Shown: positions 44,307 through 54,047 of the stretch, piece after piece
Layout: each line of letters starts with the position of its first letter
Numbering within the stretch: the first letter of the stretch is position 1
Source: Treponema sp. OMZ 790
Lineage (GTDB): Bacteria; Spirochaetota; Spirochaetia; Treponematales; Treponemataceae
Assembly: GCF_024181285.1 (NCBI RefSeq)
Contig: NZ_CP051201.1
Span: 124,001 to 188,000 of the forward strand
Reading direction: 5' to 3'
DNA: 64,000 nucleotides
Made by a program: the position numbers and the translations under genes
The notes under the pieces: generated by a model
What the model was told of the DNA's origin: nothing
The model's database searches: none
The model's input: only the letters and a program-made list of their open reading frames with translations

Positions 44307-45782
44307 TTATTTTTTCTTTAACCTTACCTTAGGTTCGCTTGCGATGCCGAATTTTGGGAAGATTCTGTCTATTCCGAACAGGGTGAATAATAAAATAGTT
44401 ACAACCGAAATATGGGCCATAAAGTTATATTTTATTATCTGAGTTTGGCTGAATTGGTAAAGAGGATATACCGTGCCTGCGATGCCGATAAAAAAGCTTA
44501 AATAAACATGCCAAGGAATCAGCTGGGATCCGAAGATACCGAGGGCAGAAGAGAAGGTTGCGTTTCTCAATTTTAAAGAATAAAGATCTTTTTCGTCTCC
44601 TTCTACGTTTTCTTCCGTAATATCTCTTATTATCGGGCCTACCGTAACTATTTGAGCCATCTCATCGGCAAGGGCTGCATTTCCCAACAAAGAGATGATG
44701 CCGTTCCAGAACATTAGCTGTCTTACGTTTCGGGAAAGTTTTACGGCAAGGTTTGATAGAGGTCTAAAGGCATCCATCTTCGACATTATGCCTCCGAAGG
44801 CTGCAACCCACATCATCATTATGATAACCCAAGAGCCTGCTCCCACAAAGCCGTTATACACTATGTCAAAAAAGGCGAGGAGGCCTGAGACTGTTCCTGC
44901 AATGCGGCCTAAAATAAAGCATGATACAATGCCTGCACCCAAGCAAAGGAGGGTAGAGTAGCCTTTTAAGGCAATCCCTATAACCAGGATGAGGGGAATT
45001 ACCATGTAAACGGGAACTCCGTTTTGTACTTGATGGAGGAGGTCGACTGCAACAGGCTTTTCTTCAGCCAATTTTTCCCAAACATCTTGGGGAATAGCCT
45101 CGATGGCTTTTTGCGGGCTTACTGCATCTCCCGGGAGGCTTAGGCCCGCAATTAAAAATAGGCCGCCTGCAAGCACCAAACACATTAAAGACCAAAGCCC
45201 CTGATTTTTCATACGGTGGGTAACCTCAACCCTGTGAATACCTGAGCTTACGACTGTTGTGTCCGAGATAAGACCGAGGTTATCGCCGAAGCAGGACCCG
45301 CCTGCAATGGCTGCAATGCTTAAAACCATGTTTCCGCTTAAAATATGGGTCATCCACAAGAAAATCGGGGCACAGGCTGCAAAAGTTCCCCATGAGGTTC
45401 CTGTAGCAACCGACAATACTGACGAAACCAAAAAGGCAACAAGGGCTACAGTTCTTGCCGATATACCTATGTTTAGGCTCAATGTAATAATCGAGGCTCC
45501 AACCCCTGTAGACATAAAGGCATCTGCCATGGCATAGGCAAACATGAGGATAAAGAAAACCAACTGCATTTCTTTAACATTGTCTACGGCAGAGTTTAAA
45601 ATATCGTTGAATTTGAATTTTTCGGTTATCATAGCGACAATGGAGGCATAGATTACGGCGATAGGTGCTATGATTAAAATGTCCAGTTTAAATCCCAAAG
45701 CAGTCGAAAATGACTCAATGTTTGAAATCATCATCAGACCTGCAAGCAATAAGACCGGAGTGAGCTTAAAAAAAGCGCGCAT
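44307..45782 (-). CDS. NhaC-family Na+/H+ antiporter
   Basis: The 491-residue protein has about 11-12 membrane segments and NhaC-type features: MATGTSWGTF-like VATGTSWGTFAACAPIFLW, GGSCFGDNLGLISDTTVVSS, and the later FWNGIISLLGNAALADEMAQIVTVGP. It should exchange Na+ for H+ or a related substrate such as lactate/malate. RBS GGAG is before the ATG. It is a monocistronic gene with a terminator at 44261-44298. Confidence 0.88.
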   Translation of the reverse strand: MRAFFKLTPVLLLAGLMMISNIESFSTALGFKLDILIIAPIAVIYASIVAMITEKFKFNDILNSAVDNVKEMQLVFFILMFAYAMADAFMSTGVGASIITLSLNIGISARTVALVAFLVSSVLSVATGTSWGTFAACAPIFLWMTHILSGNMVLSIAAIAGGSCFGDNLGLISDTTVVSSGIHRVEVTHRMKNQGLWSLMCLVLAGGLFLIAGLSLPGDAVSPQKAIEAIPQDVWEKLAEEKPVAVDLLHQVQNGVPVYMVIPLILVIGIALKGYSTLLCLGAGIVSCFILGRIAGTVSGLLAFFDIVYNGFVGAGSWVIIMMMWVAAFGGIMSKMDAFRPLSNLAVKLSRNVRQLMFWNGIISLLGNAALADEMAQIVTVGPIIRDITEENVEGDEKDLYSLKLRNATFSSALGIFGSQLIPWHVYLSFFIGIAGTVYPLYQFSQTQIIKYNFMAHISVVTILLFTLFGIDRIFPKFGIASEPKVRLKKK

Positions 45783-45880
45783 AAAGTCTCCTTTTATGTG
45801 AAATAAGGGTGCCAGTCTATCATATTTATAAAAAAAAGTGTATAGGATTGGATATAGAGATTTACATCATAAAAATCGGA

Positions 45881-46642
45881 TTAAACGCTTTTAAAGATTA
45901 CATGAGGTTTTTTTTCTTCATCGTAAATGATTTTGGAATCCACATCGTATAAAGCTTTAATTACTTCTTCCGTGATAACCTCATCTACACTGCCTAAGGC
46001 GATAATCTTTCCTTCTTTTAGTGCGTATATTTTGTCGCAATACATTGCAGCTATGTTAAGGTCATGGATTGCCGATATGACGGTTATTTTTAAATCTTTT
46101 GCAAGGCTCATAAAATGCAGTTGGTGTTTTATGTCCAGATGGTTTGTAGGTTCATCGAGAATGAGACAATCGGTATTTTGCACCAAGGCCCGCGCTAAAA
46201 TAATCCTTTGTTTTTCTCCTCCCGAAAGGTTGGAAAAACTTCGTTCTGCAAAATCTTTCATATCAACCTGTTCTAGTGCCTTATACGCAAGTTCAATATC
46301 TTCGGCGGAATCACGCTCCATAAATTTTTTATGAGGCGATCGGCCGATCAAAACCATTTCAAGTACATTAAAGTCAAAATGAGTTTCGTTATGCTGGGCA
46401 ACTACAGCCATCTTTTTCGCCGTTTCTCTAAAGGGATAGTCATTTATGTTCTTGTTGTCTATAAATATGGTTCCTGTTTTGGGTTTAAGGACACGGTATA
46501 TACATTTGAGCAAGGTGCTTTTTCCCGAACCGTTGGGGCCGATTATACCGACAATGCCTTTATCCGTAATTGCAAGGTCAATGCCGTTTAAAATATTTTT
46601 ATCACCGAAGTTAAATGAAAGAGTGTTAATGTCAAGAAGCAT
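45881..46642 (-). CDS. btuD: Vitamin B12-type ABC importer ATPase
   Basis: The 253-residue ATPase has Walker A GPNGSGKST (about residues 36-44), signature LSGGEKQR, Walker B CLILDEPTNHLD and the His switch AIHDLNIA, typical of the FecE/BtuD family. It overlaps the permease gene by one base. The cobalamin riboswitch at the head of the unit makes B12 or another corrinoid the likely cargo. Confidence 0.9.
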   Translation of the reverse strand: MLLDINTLSFNFGDKNILNGIDLAITDKGIVGIIGPNGSGKSTLLKCIYRVLKPKTGTIFIDNKNINDYPFRETAKKMAVVAQHNETHFDFNVLEMVLIGRSPHKKFMERDSAEDIELAYKALEQVDMKDFAERSFSNLSGGEKQRIILARALVQNTDCLILDEPTNHLDIKHQLHFMSLAKDLKITVISAIHDLNIAAMYCDKIYALKEGKIIALGSVDEVITEEVIKALYDVDSKIIYDEEKKPHVIFKSV

Positions 46643-47709
46643 TACGATTTCCCTCCAAACCCGTATTCTTTATTTATCAATAAATATAAAAATACAGGGG
46701 CTCCTACAAGGGATATGACTACTCCTACAGGGATTTCTCCAAGAGAAGAGATTGATCGGGCAAGTACATCCGCCCAAACAAGAATGATAGCACCGATTAA
46801 TACTGAAGCCGGTATTATGTTTTTATGATTAGTCCCCCAAAATATTCTTGCAATATGAGGTACTATGAGTCCTATAAAGCCTATAATACCTGCATTATAT
46901 ACCAAAAATCCTATAACTGCAGAACACATTAAAAGGTAGATTTGGCGGTAAATATGTAAGTCTTTACCTAAGGTAATTGATACGCTGTCGCCCAGGAGCA
47001 TTAAATTAAGAGTTCTGTATTGCGTCATAAAGGCAAAAATGCTCAAAAATACGATAACGGATAATAAGCCTAAATTTTCCCATTTTGCTCCTCCGAAACC
47101 TCCCATCAGCCAAAAAGAAATACTTCGTATAGCTTCTCTGTTTTTTGTAGTAAAAACTATGAATGAAGAAAATGCCGAAAATATTGTACTTATAGCGATT
47201 CCGGCCATTAATAATTTTACGGAATTGGCTCTGCCGTTTATATTTGCAGCTGTCATCACAATTACAGATGCACCGAATGCAGAAAAACAAGCAGACAAGC
47301 CTACATAATTGGGGCCCAGACTTGCTCCTATCCCCAGGGCAATAGCCAAGGTTGCTCCAAGAGAAGCCCCTGAAGAAATACCCAATATATAAGGATCTGC
47401 CAACGAGTTTTTTACGATAGCCTGCATTACAACCCCCGTTAAAGCCAATCCCATACCGGTAAGACAGGCTAAGATAATTCTAGGCATCCTTACAATCCAA
47501 ACGATATCTACAGTAGATTTTTTTACTCCTTCAAGGCTGCCTATTCCGAAGATTTTATATTGAGCGATTTTTAAAATATCGGCGGGCACTATATTTACGG
47601 CTCCGAATCCTACCGATAGGATTATTGAGAGTAGAAGTCCCGCCAAAAGAAAAAGAAGTGCTGAAGATATAAAAATTATTTTCAGCACCTTGGTTTTATT
47701 GTTTTGCAT
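46642..47709 (-). CDS. btuC: Vitamin B12-type ABC importer permease
   Basis: The 355-residue membrane protein has about ten helices and the FecCD/BtuC signatures RMPRIILACLTGMGLALTG, LADPYILGISSGASLGA and YNAGIIGFIGLIVPHIAR. It lies one base after the binding-protein gene. The name rests on context, since FecCD permeases for different ligands look alike. Confidence 0.9.
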   Translation of the reverse strand: MQNNKTKVLKIIFISSALLFLLAGLLLSIILSVGFGAVNIVPADILKIAQYKIFGIGSLEGVKKSTVDIVWIVRMPRIILACLTGMGLALTGVVMQAIVKNSLADPYILGISSGASLGATLAIALGIGASLGPNYVGLSACFSAFGASVIVMTAANINGRANSVKLLMAGIAISTIFSAFSSFIVFTTKNREAIRSISFWLMGGFGGAKWENLGLLSVIVFLSIFAFMTQYRTLNLMLLGDSVSITLGKDLHIYRQIYLLMCSAVIGFLVYNAGIIGFIGLIVPHIARIFWGTNHKNIIPASVLIGAIILVWADVLARSISSLGEIPVGVVISLVGAPVFLYLLINKEYGFGGKS

Positions 47710-47710
47710 A

Positions 47711-48706
47711 TTATAGGTCAGGATATAGACCTGAAATGATAGTCTTTATTCCGTCATAGGTTCTTATGCCGCTTGCATAAACTTCACTTAAATTAATCGG
47801 GAAAACTTTTTTATTTTGAAGAGCTGCTATGCTTTGTAAGGCTTTATCTTTTGTCAGCATTTCTATAGATTGATCTTTTTCAATATAGTCTCCAAAATAA
47901 ACGGTAAATATAACATCCGGGTTAAGCTCTATAAGCTCCTCTTTTCCTATGCCGTTTTTTTCTTTGCCCACAAGGTCTGCCCCGATTTGCATCGCAATTT
48001 GTCCGCCGATTGTTTTTTCTCCATAAACACGGTATTGCCCTTCTTTTTCTACCTCAATTATTATAGCCTTTACTTTTGTTTTTCCTTCAACATGTTTTTT
48101 TGCTGCCTCAATTTCGCCTTTCATCTTATCGACAATCGATTGCGCTTTGTCTTCTACATTGAAAATTTTACCTATGTTAAGAATATCCTGATATTCATTT
48201 TCGAGAGAATCCTGTTTTTTTAAGCCGGAATTTTGCCATATATAGGTTTTTGTACCTCTATCATGCCAAAAATTTACATCCCCATAACGTTTTTCGCCGA
48301 ATAAAGATGACCATGCAAAAATAAAATCGGGCTCCATGTCGATAACCTCTTCTTTTGTAGGGCGTTTGTCACGGTAATCTACTTTGCTAAAAGCTTCTTT
48401 AAATTCATCTTTTACAGGATCATCAAGACCGACAGCTAAAATGAGTTTGTCTGAAAGTCCGAGTGCAAGCATAGTTTCTATCGGGCTTTGGTAAAAGGCA
48501 GCGACTTTTTCAGGGGCTTTTTCAAATGTAAGCTCGATAGGTTCTGCCGCATAGTTATAAGTCGTGATTGTTACAGGATAATACTGTCCATCCGCTTTCG
48601 GCATCGTTTTGCCGGAATTTTGTGATTGATTTTCTTTAGGACTGCACCCTAAAAAAACCGAAACTGCCGATATTAGCAGTAGTGAGTAAAAAAAAGTTTT
48701 TTTCAT
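47711..48706 (-). CDS. btuF: Vitamin B12-type binding lipoprotein of the importer
   Basis: The 331-residue protein starts MKKTFFYSLLLISAVSVFLGC, a lipoprotein signal with Cys at about residue 21, followed by the periplasmic-binding fold (PEKVAAFYQSPIETMLALGLSDKLILAVGLDD, DVIFTVYFGDYIEKDQS). The start at 48706 follows GGGGGGAAG at a good distance; the open frame upstream to 48775 is within the riboswitch leader. It is the first gene under the cobalamin riboswitch. Confidence 0.88.
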   Translation of the reverse strand: MKKTFFYSLLLISAVSVFLGCSPKENQSQNSGKTMPKADGQYYPVTITTYNYAAEPIELTFEKAPEKVAAFYQSPIETMLALGLSDKLILAVGLDDPVKDEFKEAFSKVDYRDKRPTKEEVIDMEPDFIFAWSSLFGEKRYGDVNFWHDRGTKTYIWQNSGLKKQDSLENEYQDILNIGKIFNVEDKAQSIVDKMKGEIEAAKKHVEGKTKVKAIIIEVEKEGQYRVYGEKTIGGQIAMQIGADLVGKEKNGIGKEELIELNPDVIFTVYFGDYIEKDQSIEMLTKDKALQSIAALQNKKVFPINLSEVYASGIRTYDGIKTIISGLYPDL

Positions 48707-48812
48707 ACTTCCCCCCAAATGTGTTAATTTTACGGTTTCAAACTTAAAAGACTTGAGTTTATGCAGCAGGTACAAAGATACTTTGGGGATCTTATTAGTT
48801 TATAGAGAAAAC

Positions 48813-48877
48813 AAAAAGGCTATAAGTTCCTTCAAGCGTCCGGTACTTTATCGCTCGTAAAGCACAAGGTTTAAGCC
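48813..48877 (-). terminator. Regulated terminator of the cobalamin riboswitch
   Basis: Read on the minus strand, GGCT…TAA…CCTT pairs with AAGG…TTA…AGCC, followed by TTTTTG. The stem begins right after the conserved B12 box, so ligand binding by the aptamer could set whether it forms. Confidence 0.7.
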
Positions 48878-48879
48878 CT

Positions 48880-49040
48880 CTACAGGCAGGTATTCTGACT
48901 TCGAGCTTCATCATCTTTTTAAGCCTTCCCCGATTCCTCTCGAGTGACATATTTTAAAAAGACTCTTCTCTTACAGCGGCGGGACCGTGACGGAATTACA
49001 CCGTACTTCCCTTTTAACCGAATTTCGGCACCTGCAGGGT
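48880..49040 (-). promoter_or_regulatory. Cobalamin riboswitch aptamer
   Basis: On the minus strand the conserved cobalamin elements are present in order: AGGTGCC near the 5' end, AAAAGGGAA, GGTG-AATTCC, the CAcGGTCCCGCCGCTGTAA core, then CACTC, GGAAGG and the B12 box AGTCAGAATACCTGCC. It lies about 175 bases before the btuF start. The family switches off B12 uptake or synthesis genes when corrinoid is plentiful. Confidence 0.95.
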
Positions 49041-49057
49041 TTGAAATGTTAAAAGCA

Positions 49058-49086
49058 ATTTTAATGTTTTTATAAGGCAGTGTCAA
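49058..49086 (-). promoter_or_regulatory. Promoter of the riboswitch-btuFCD transcript
   Basis: On the minus strand TTGACA (49086-49081) and TAAAAT (49063-49058) are separated by 17 bases, starting the RNA a few bases before the aptamer. Confidence 0.75.
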
Positions 49087-49170
49087 GTCTTAATTTTATA
49101 TCTCTTATAATAGAACAAAGATTTATTTTATAATTTTAATGATTTTTTTTTAAAAATAAGAAAAAAAATC

Positions 49171-49199
49171 TTGCTGAATAGAACTAATTGTGGTAGACT
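49171..49199 (+). promoter_or_regulatory. Promoter of prcB-prcA-prtP, next to the start codon
   Basis: TTGCTG (49171-49176) and TAGACT (49194-49199) are separated by 17 bases. The prcB ATG begins seven bases after the -10 box, where transcription should start, and no ribosome-binding site precedes it. The mRNA may therefore be leaderless. Confidence 0.55.
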
Positions 49200-49205
49200 C
49201 TTTAT

Positions 49206-49733
49206 ATGAAGTATTATATCGTATTTTTACTTATCTTTTTAAGTTTGTTTGGCTGTAAAACTCCTCCCAAGCAATTTTCCGAAATTCCGGAATCCAAATC
49301 AGATAAAACATTTAAGGACAACAGTAGTTCCGCCTTAGAGATAGGCTATGAAATTTTGAGTCAAGGAAGTAATTTTAAGCCGGGACTTTCTTCAATTATA
49401 AGGACACAAAAAGAGCTGGATAATTTTTATTCCGTTTTATATGGAAATTCCGCAAAAGCCCCAATAGTGGATTTTTCAAAAAGAGCGGTTGTCATTGCGG
49501 CAGCAGGACCATTTAACACCGGCGGTTATTCTGTTTTTCCTGTGTCTGCAATAAAGACGGGTAAAACTATAAAACTTGTTTTTGAAATATCTGCTCCGGG
49601 GCCTAAGGATATGGTCACACAGGCTTTTACTCATCCTTATGTGATAGTTTTAGCAGAGGCTGAGCCTTCTGACGATATTTTTATTGAGGTTAGAGGCGAT
49701 TACAAGGGGGGATACGGGATAATAGAGTTTTAA
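49206..49733 (+). CDS. prcB: Dentilisin complex lipoprotein PrcB
   Basis: PrcB is a small lipoprotein of the dentilisin protease complex on the cell surface. The 175-residue protein has a lipoprotein signal (LSLFGC, Cys about residue 17). The C-terminal part (VVIAAAGPFNTGGYSVFPVSAIK…VTQAFTHPYVIVLAE) is the PrcB_C domain pattern. It is first in the operon with prcA and prtP. No Shine-Dalgarno motif is visible before the ATG. The assignment rests on gene order and length as well as the domain. Confidence 0.92.
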   Translation: MKYYIVFLLIFLSLFGCKTPPKQFSEIPESKSDKTFKDNSSSALEIGYEILSQGSNFKPGLSSIIRTQKELDNFYSVLYGNSAKAPIVDFSKRAVVIAAAGPFNTGGYSVFPVSAIKTGKTIKLVFEISAPGPKDMVTQAFTHPYVIVLAEAEPSDDIFIEVRGDYKGGYGIIEF

Positions 49734-49814
49734 TTTATAAATCGATTCTTGTGTAAAAAAAAGCAAGTATTTTTAACGGCTTGCTTTAAAAATAAAATTA
49801 ATAGGAGGGACTTT

Positions 49815-51722
49815 ATGTCACAAAAAAAATGGAACGCTAAGGCGTTATTCGGTCTTCTGGTGTTGGTGCTTTTCTTGGGTTCATGTCCTCAAAAGCCGTC
49901 ACCGCCTTCCGTATTGGTTCCGGATCCATATCCTGTTCCGGCCGATGCCGTCAAGGTTGAAGTATGTGTTGTAGATTCTGTAAGCGGTACTGTAGTTACA
50001 GGTACACAACTGCTAGTTTTTGATTCTTCTACCGGTAAACAGGTTACCCATCCTCTATCTGTAACTAATGGAAAAGTTACTGCAAAAGTAAGTCCAAAAA
50101 AGAATTATAACTTTCATCTCTTGGGGCAAAAAGGAAAGTGGGCCGGTTCCCTTATTGAGAATTATTATGTAAGCGAAACAGACGGCCAAAATTTTACGAT
50201 GCTCCAATTTAAACATGGACAGATAACAAGAGGTGTTACCCCCCCCCATGTCTCTAGGGTAACAATTGAAAATGCGGGCGGATCGGATATAACCGACGGT
50301 TATACGATAACCGATACAGAAAAAAAAGTTTATGTAGAATTTACTTCTGAGGTAGGTGCTGTAGAAGATGTTGCTTGGAGCGGTTTTGGGGCAAAGCTCG
50401 GAATAGGAGCTGTTCCTTCAGGTTCAAGCGGTATTTACGGGGATTACACTGCCGATTCTGACCCTAGTGACGGAATTTTTAAGTCGGAATATGTTTTTAA
50501 CATAGAACATGCTTCATTGCCTAACGGCGATACGGAACTTGTGATAGTAGGTTACGATATCGCAAATAACAGGGTCGAAAAACACATCCCGGTAAAATTT
50601 AATAAAACTCCGGCAGGAAATCCGCTTTCAAATGCAAAATTTGAAAATCCTTTTATACTTATGGAAAGGGTTCCCTTTACAAATAATACCTTTTCGGCAG
50701 ACCCTGATCAGGGGTTGGTTCAATTAAGTGCCGAGAGCGGCTTAAATCCTTCTGCCTTAATGCCCATCGGAGGTGAAAATTCCTCTTATATGGCAGTTGT
50801 TGTTTTCCAAGTTGTTGATAAGACTACTTCTGCTAAGATTCCTATTATAGGTTTTGACCTTTATCGTAAAGATGCAGGTTCAAGTGATGAGTTTAAATTT
50901 GTGAGCAGGACTCATTACAATGAACAGAAAACGGAAACCGGGCCCGGCTGGGGTGCACATCAAGGTTTTGATACATCTTCGGAGCTTGAAGAAGGTAAGG
51001 AGTACGAGTATAAGATTAGGGCCTTTACTGCAAACGGCAATTTGGAATCCGGAGTGCTTACCGGTAAGATTATGGAATCCTTTACCTACACCTTGGAAGA
51101 GCCTAAGAACCGTAAACAGGTTCCTATTGCCCAAGCCTCAGACATATCCTACTCCTGTAAGATAAGTAACCCCAAGCTCTTAGCTAAGGAAGAGGCCGAT
51201 TGGTGTGATCTTGGTATATTGATTCTTGACGGACAGGGTGAGCCTGTATTCGGCTCAAAATTCCGCTATGTATTTGACGGTGTTACCGTCGGTATAGGCG
51301 GCGGTAATACTACTACGGGCCCGGATATTCTTATTGATACCATAGGGTTCGCTCCGGGCGGCGTTAAGCGTTTTTCATATAAGCAACACCTCGCTGCGCC
51401 GCTACAAAACTATTACGGAATTACCGGCCTTGATGACCTTATAAAGGTTGACTCTGCTGCCGGCCTTATCACCATTACCGCTAAATTTGTAAAAATACCT
51501 AATTTTAATGTAGCTAAAGGCGCTCCCATGGAATATCAAGCAGGTGTAAACTACCAATGGGATATACAGGATTGGGGGGAAAGTCCTTATAGTTTAAATG
51601 ATGACAGGGCTTTAAGAATAGTTAAAATGTATGGAACCAATCAATCAAGGTCTATGGGCAACAACCGGTCAAGCGGTTCCAATGCCGTAAACGGCAGATT
51701 TACCTTCGTGATAACGGAATAG
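49815..51722 (+). CDS. prcA: Dentilisin complex lipoprotein PrcA
   Basis: PrcA is a large lipoprotein that is cut into two parts and stays with the PrtP protease in the outer-sheath complex. The 635-residue protein has a lipoprotein signal (LVLFLGSC, Cys about residue 26), a Pro-rich stretch and repeated beta-rich regions (SGVLTGKI…, EYEYKIRAFTANGNLESG fibronectin-like). The start at 49815 follows TAGGAGGGA; an earlier ATG at 49749 is not supported. It lies ten bases before prtP. The cut site cannot be read from sequence alone. Confidence 0.92.
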   Translation: MSQKKWNAKALFGLLVLVLFLGSCPQKPSPPSVLVPDPYPVPADAVKVEVCVVDSVSGTVVTGTQLLVFDSSTGKQVTHPLSVTNGKVTAKVSPKKNYNFHLLGQKGKWAGSLIENYYVSETDGQNFTMLQFKHGQITRGVTPPHVSRVTIENAGGSDITDGYTITDTEKKVYVEFTSEVGAVEDVAWSGFGAKLGIGAVPSGSSGIYGDYTADSDPSDGIFKSEYVFNIEHASLPNGDTELVIVGYDIANNRVEKHIPVKFNKTPAGNPLSNAKFENPFILMERVPFTNNTFSADPDQGLVQLSAESGLNPSALMPIGGENSSYMAVVVFQVVDKTTSAKIPIIGFDLYRKDAGSSDEFKFVSRTHYNEQKTETGPGWGAHQGFDTSSELEEGKEYEYKIRAFTANGNLESGVLTGKIMESFTYTLEEPKNRKQVPIAQASDISYSCKISNPKLLAKEEADWCDLGILILDGQGEPVFGSKFRYVFDGVTVGIGGGNTTTGPDILIDTIGFAPGGVKRFSYKQHLAAPLQNYYGITGLDDLIKVDSAAGLITITAKFVKIPNFNVAKGAPMEYQAGVNYQWDIQDWGESPYSLNDDRALRIVKMYGTNQSRSMGNNRSSGSNAVNGRFTFVITE

Positions 51723-51732
51723 GAGGTTTGAT

Positions 51733-54021
51733 ATGAAGAAAATATTTTTTTTAACGGCAATAGCTTTGCTTGTTTCTTCCTGTAATTTAGGAATGAATAC
51801 CGGAGGTATTGATAATACCGGAACGGGTTCAAACGGATTTACGGGAGGATCAGCAAATTCACCTTCAATTGAATTGCCTGACGGTGCAAATTATGCACCA
51901 AAAGATGAAGATATAGTTGACGGGTTCTTTATCGTTAAGACAAGGGACGGTTTTGATAAGGCTCTTTTTGAAGAAAAGGGTTTTGCAGTCAAGGGAAATA
52001 TTTCTCTTACAGGTACGGGTTTTACCTACTGGTATCTCAATAAAGAAGGAAACAATAAAAAGAATCTATCCCTTGCAGCTTCAATAAAGGGGGTTCTTTC
52101 GGCAGAACATGATTATAAGGTTTCAGAGCCCGACGGTGCTAAGGTAAATAATCAAAATAGTCAGCCTGTAGACCCTGCCGGTGAAGGAACCTACGGTCTT
52201 ATGGACGGAAACTATTTGGATGACCCTATAGCAAATAATTCCGATTACGGGCTTTCGATAACCGAGGCTCTAAGAGCATATAGAGAAATCGGATATGGGA
52301 ATAAAACCGTAGTTGCAGGTATTATCGATACGGGTATAAACATGACCCATAAAGATTTTAAAGATGAACACGGTAACTCCATAGTCTTATATGCAAAGTC
52401 CTGCGCTACAGCACCAAATGGAGCCTTTATCGGTAGCGGAAATCCTTTTACCGACATACCCATAGGGCAAAACTGGGATAAGGGCGCTCACGGAACCCAC
52501 TGTTCAGGCACAATTGCCGCCAGAGGTAATAACGGTACGGGTATTGCAGGCGTAGCATGGAAAAACACCAAGTTGATTTCATATCAATCTTTAAATGCTG
52601 GTGCAGGCGGTCAAGCAGGCGGAGATGTTTGGTCTGTTTACGGGGCAATGGCTGATCTTACAAAGATGGTTACAATCTTGCGTAAAGCAAAGGCTGATAG
52701 AACCCCGGCAGAGAATGCTGCCTTGCCATCTTATTTACGAGGCACAGATTTTCAAATTACCCAAAAAACTGTTCCCGTAAATATGAGTTTAGGCGGTTCT
52801 TACGGTACCGAATTTGCTTTTGCAGTTTTAACCAATGCGGTAAAAAACAATGTTCTTCCCGTAATTGCCATGGGAAATGAGGGCCGTTACACTGCTGCCT
52901 ATCCTGCAGCCTTCCCGGGCGTATTGGCTGTAGGGGCTACCAACGGTAAAGATAAAAAGGTGCATTTCAGCAATTCGGGCGCATGGATAAGCGTTTCAGC
53001 CCCCGGCGACGGTATTAAATCTTGCGGTGTTTATAGCGATGATGACTATGAAACCATGAGCGGGACTTCAATGGCAACTCCGTTTGTAACCGGCTTTATA
53101 AGCTATCTCCTTTCGTTCCCTGAGGCACATGACTTGACTCCCTATCAAATTAAAACCCTGCTTGAAAAAACTTGCGATAAGATTGAAGGGGCAACGGGTT
53201 TTACCGACCGTTTAGGACACGGGCGCGTTAATGTGTACAAGGCTGCAAAGGCATTAAAAAACGGTAATATCCCTCCGGCTAATGATATTTACAGTGAGGC
53301 AGAGGTTAAGGTTACCGTAAAAAATAATGACGGTACTGCAAATGATATAGTTCCTGCTAAGATTACCCTCGTAGATGAAGCGACCAAAGCTCCCTTAGCC
53401 TATGTTGCAGGAGTTGGAAATAATCCCGCCATATTTAAGGGCTTGGTCAAAGGACATTTATATTCGATTTATACTTCTTTTTTTGGTGAAGCTAAAAAAG
53501 AAGTATTCACCATGGGTACTGCCGATAAAGACATGACCTTTCAATTCAATAAAAAACTTGTCTTTGTTTCAACCGTTAAAAATCTTCATTATAACGGCGG
53601 TAATGATACTACCGACACTATAATAACGGTTTATAAGGCAGATTCCGCCGGTAATCTTCCTGCAGGTGCTGTTCCTATTTTAGACTATGATAGTGATACT
53701 CTTGATACTGTTTATTTTGAGGCTGAGTCAGGCGGTAAGTATTACGTAAAAATCACAGGCTATGGTGCTCTTACAGGATCTAAAAACTATGTTATAGGTA
53801 TAGACCGTGTTCCTCTTGATCCTGCAGGCGCGGCCCTTGATGATCCGGCTCGCTCGCCGAATAATGCCGTAACAAATGACAGCCATGAAAATGATGATAC
53901 GGCTGCTGATGCAAAAGTCAAAGGTAATGCTTGGGGGCAAAAATATGCCTGTAACCTCGTGGCTCATCCAATCGGTTCGGCAAACACTGATGAAGATTGG
54001 TTCTATGTAGAACATCCGTAA
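51733..54021 (+). CDS. prtP: Dentilisin, subtilisin-family surface protease
   Basis: Dentilisin is the chymotrypsin-like surface protease of T. denticola, a virulence factor that degrades host proteins and processes outer-sheath proteins. The 762-residue lipoprotein (LLVSSC, Cys about residue 16) has a propeptide region and an S8 domain with catalytic Asp199 (GIIDTG), His253 (AHGTHCSG) and Ser446 (SGTSMATP). The oxyanion Asn is in IAMGNEG. The C-terminal 250 residues are beta-rich repeats of unclear role. Ribosome-binding site GGAGG is before the ATG. A clear terminator follows at 54048. The C-terminal part is known to differ among strains. Confidence 0.96.
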   Translation: MKKIFFLTAIALLVSSCNLGMNTGGIDNTGTGSNGFTGGSANSPSIELPDGANYAPKDEDIVDGFFIVKTRDGFDKALFEEKGFAVKGNISLTGTGFTYWYLNKEGNNKKNLSLAASIKGVLSAEHDYKVSEPDGAKVNNQNSQPVDPAGEGTYGLMDGNYLDDPIANNSDYGLSITEALRAYREIGYGNKTVVAGIIDTGINMTHKDFKDEHGNSIVLYAKSCATAPNGAFIGSGNPFTDIPIGQNWDKGAHGTHCSGTIAARGNNGTGIAGVAWKNTKLISYQSLNAGAGGQAGGDVWSVYGAMADLTKMVTILRKAKADRTPAENAALPSYLRGTDFQITQKTVPVNMSLGGSYGTEFAFAVLTNAVKNNVLPVIAMGNEGRYTAAYPAAFPGVLAVGATNGKDKKVHFSNSGAWISVSAPGDGIKSCGVYSDDDYETMSGTSMATPFVTGFISYLLSFPEAHDLTPYQIKTLLEKTCDKIEGATGFTDRLGHGRVNVYKAAKALKNGNIPPANDIYSEAEVKVTVKNNDGTANDIVPAKITLVDEATKAPLAYVAGVGNNPAIFKGLVKGHLYSIYTSFFGEAKKEVFTMGTADKDMTFQFNKKLVFVSTVKNLHYNGGNDTTDTIITVYKADSAGNLPAGAVPILDYDSDTLDTVYFEAESGGKYYVKITGYGALTGSKNYVIGIDRVPLDPAGAALDDPARSPNNAVTNDSHENDDTAADAKVKGNAWGQKYACNLVAHPIGSANTDEDWFYVEHP

Positions 54022-54047
54022 AGAAAGGGATGATAACTTAAGTATAG

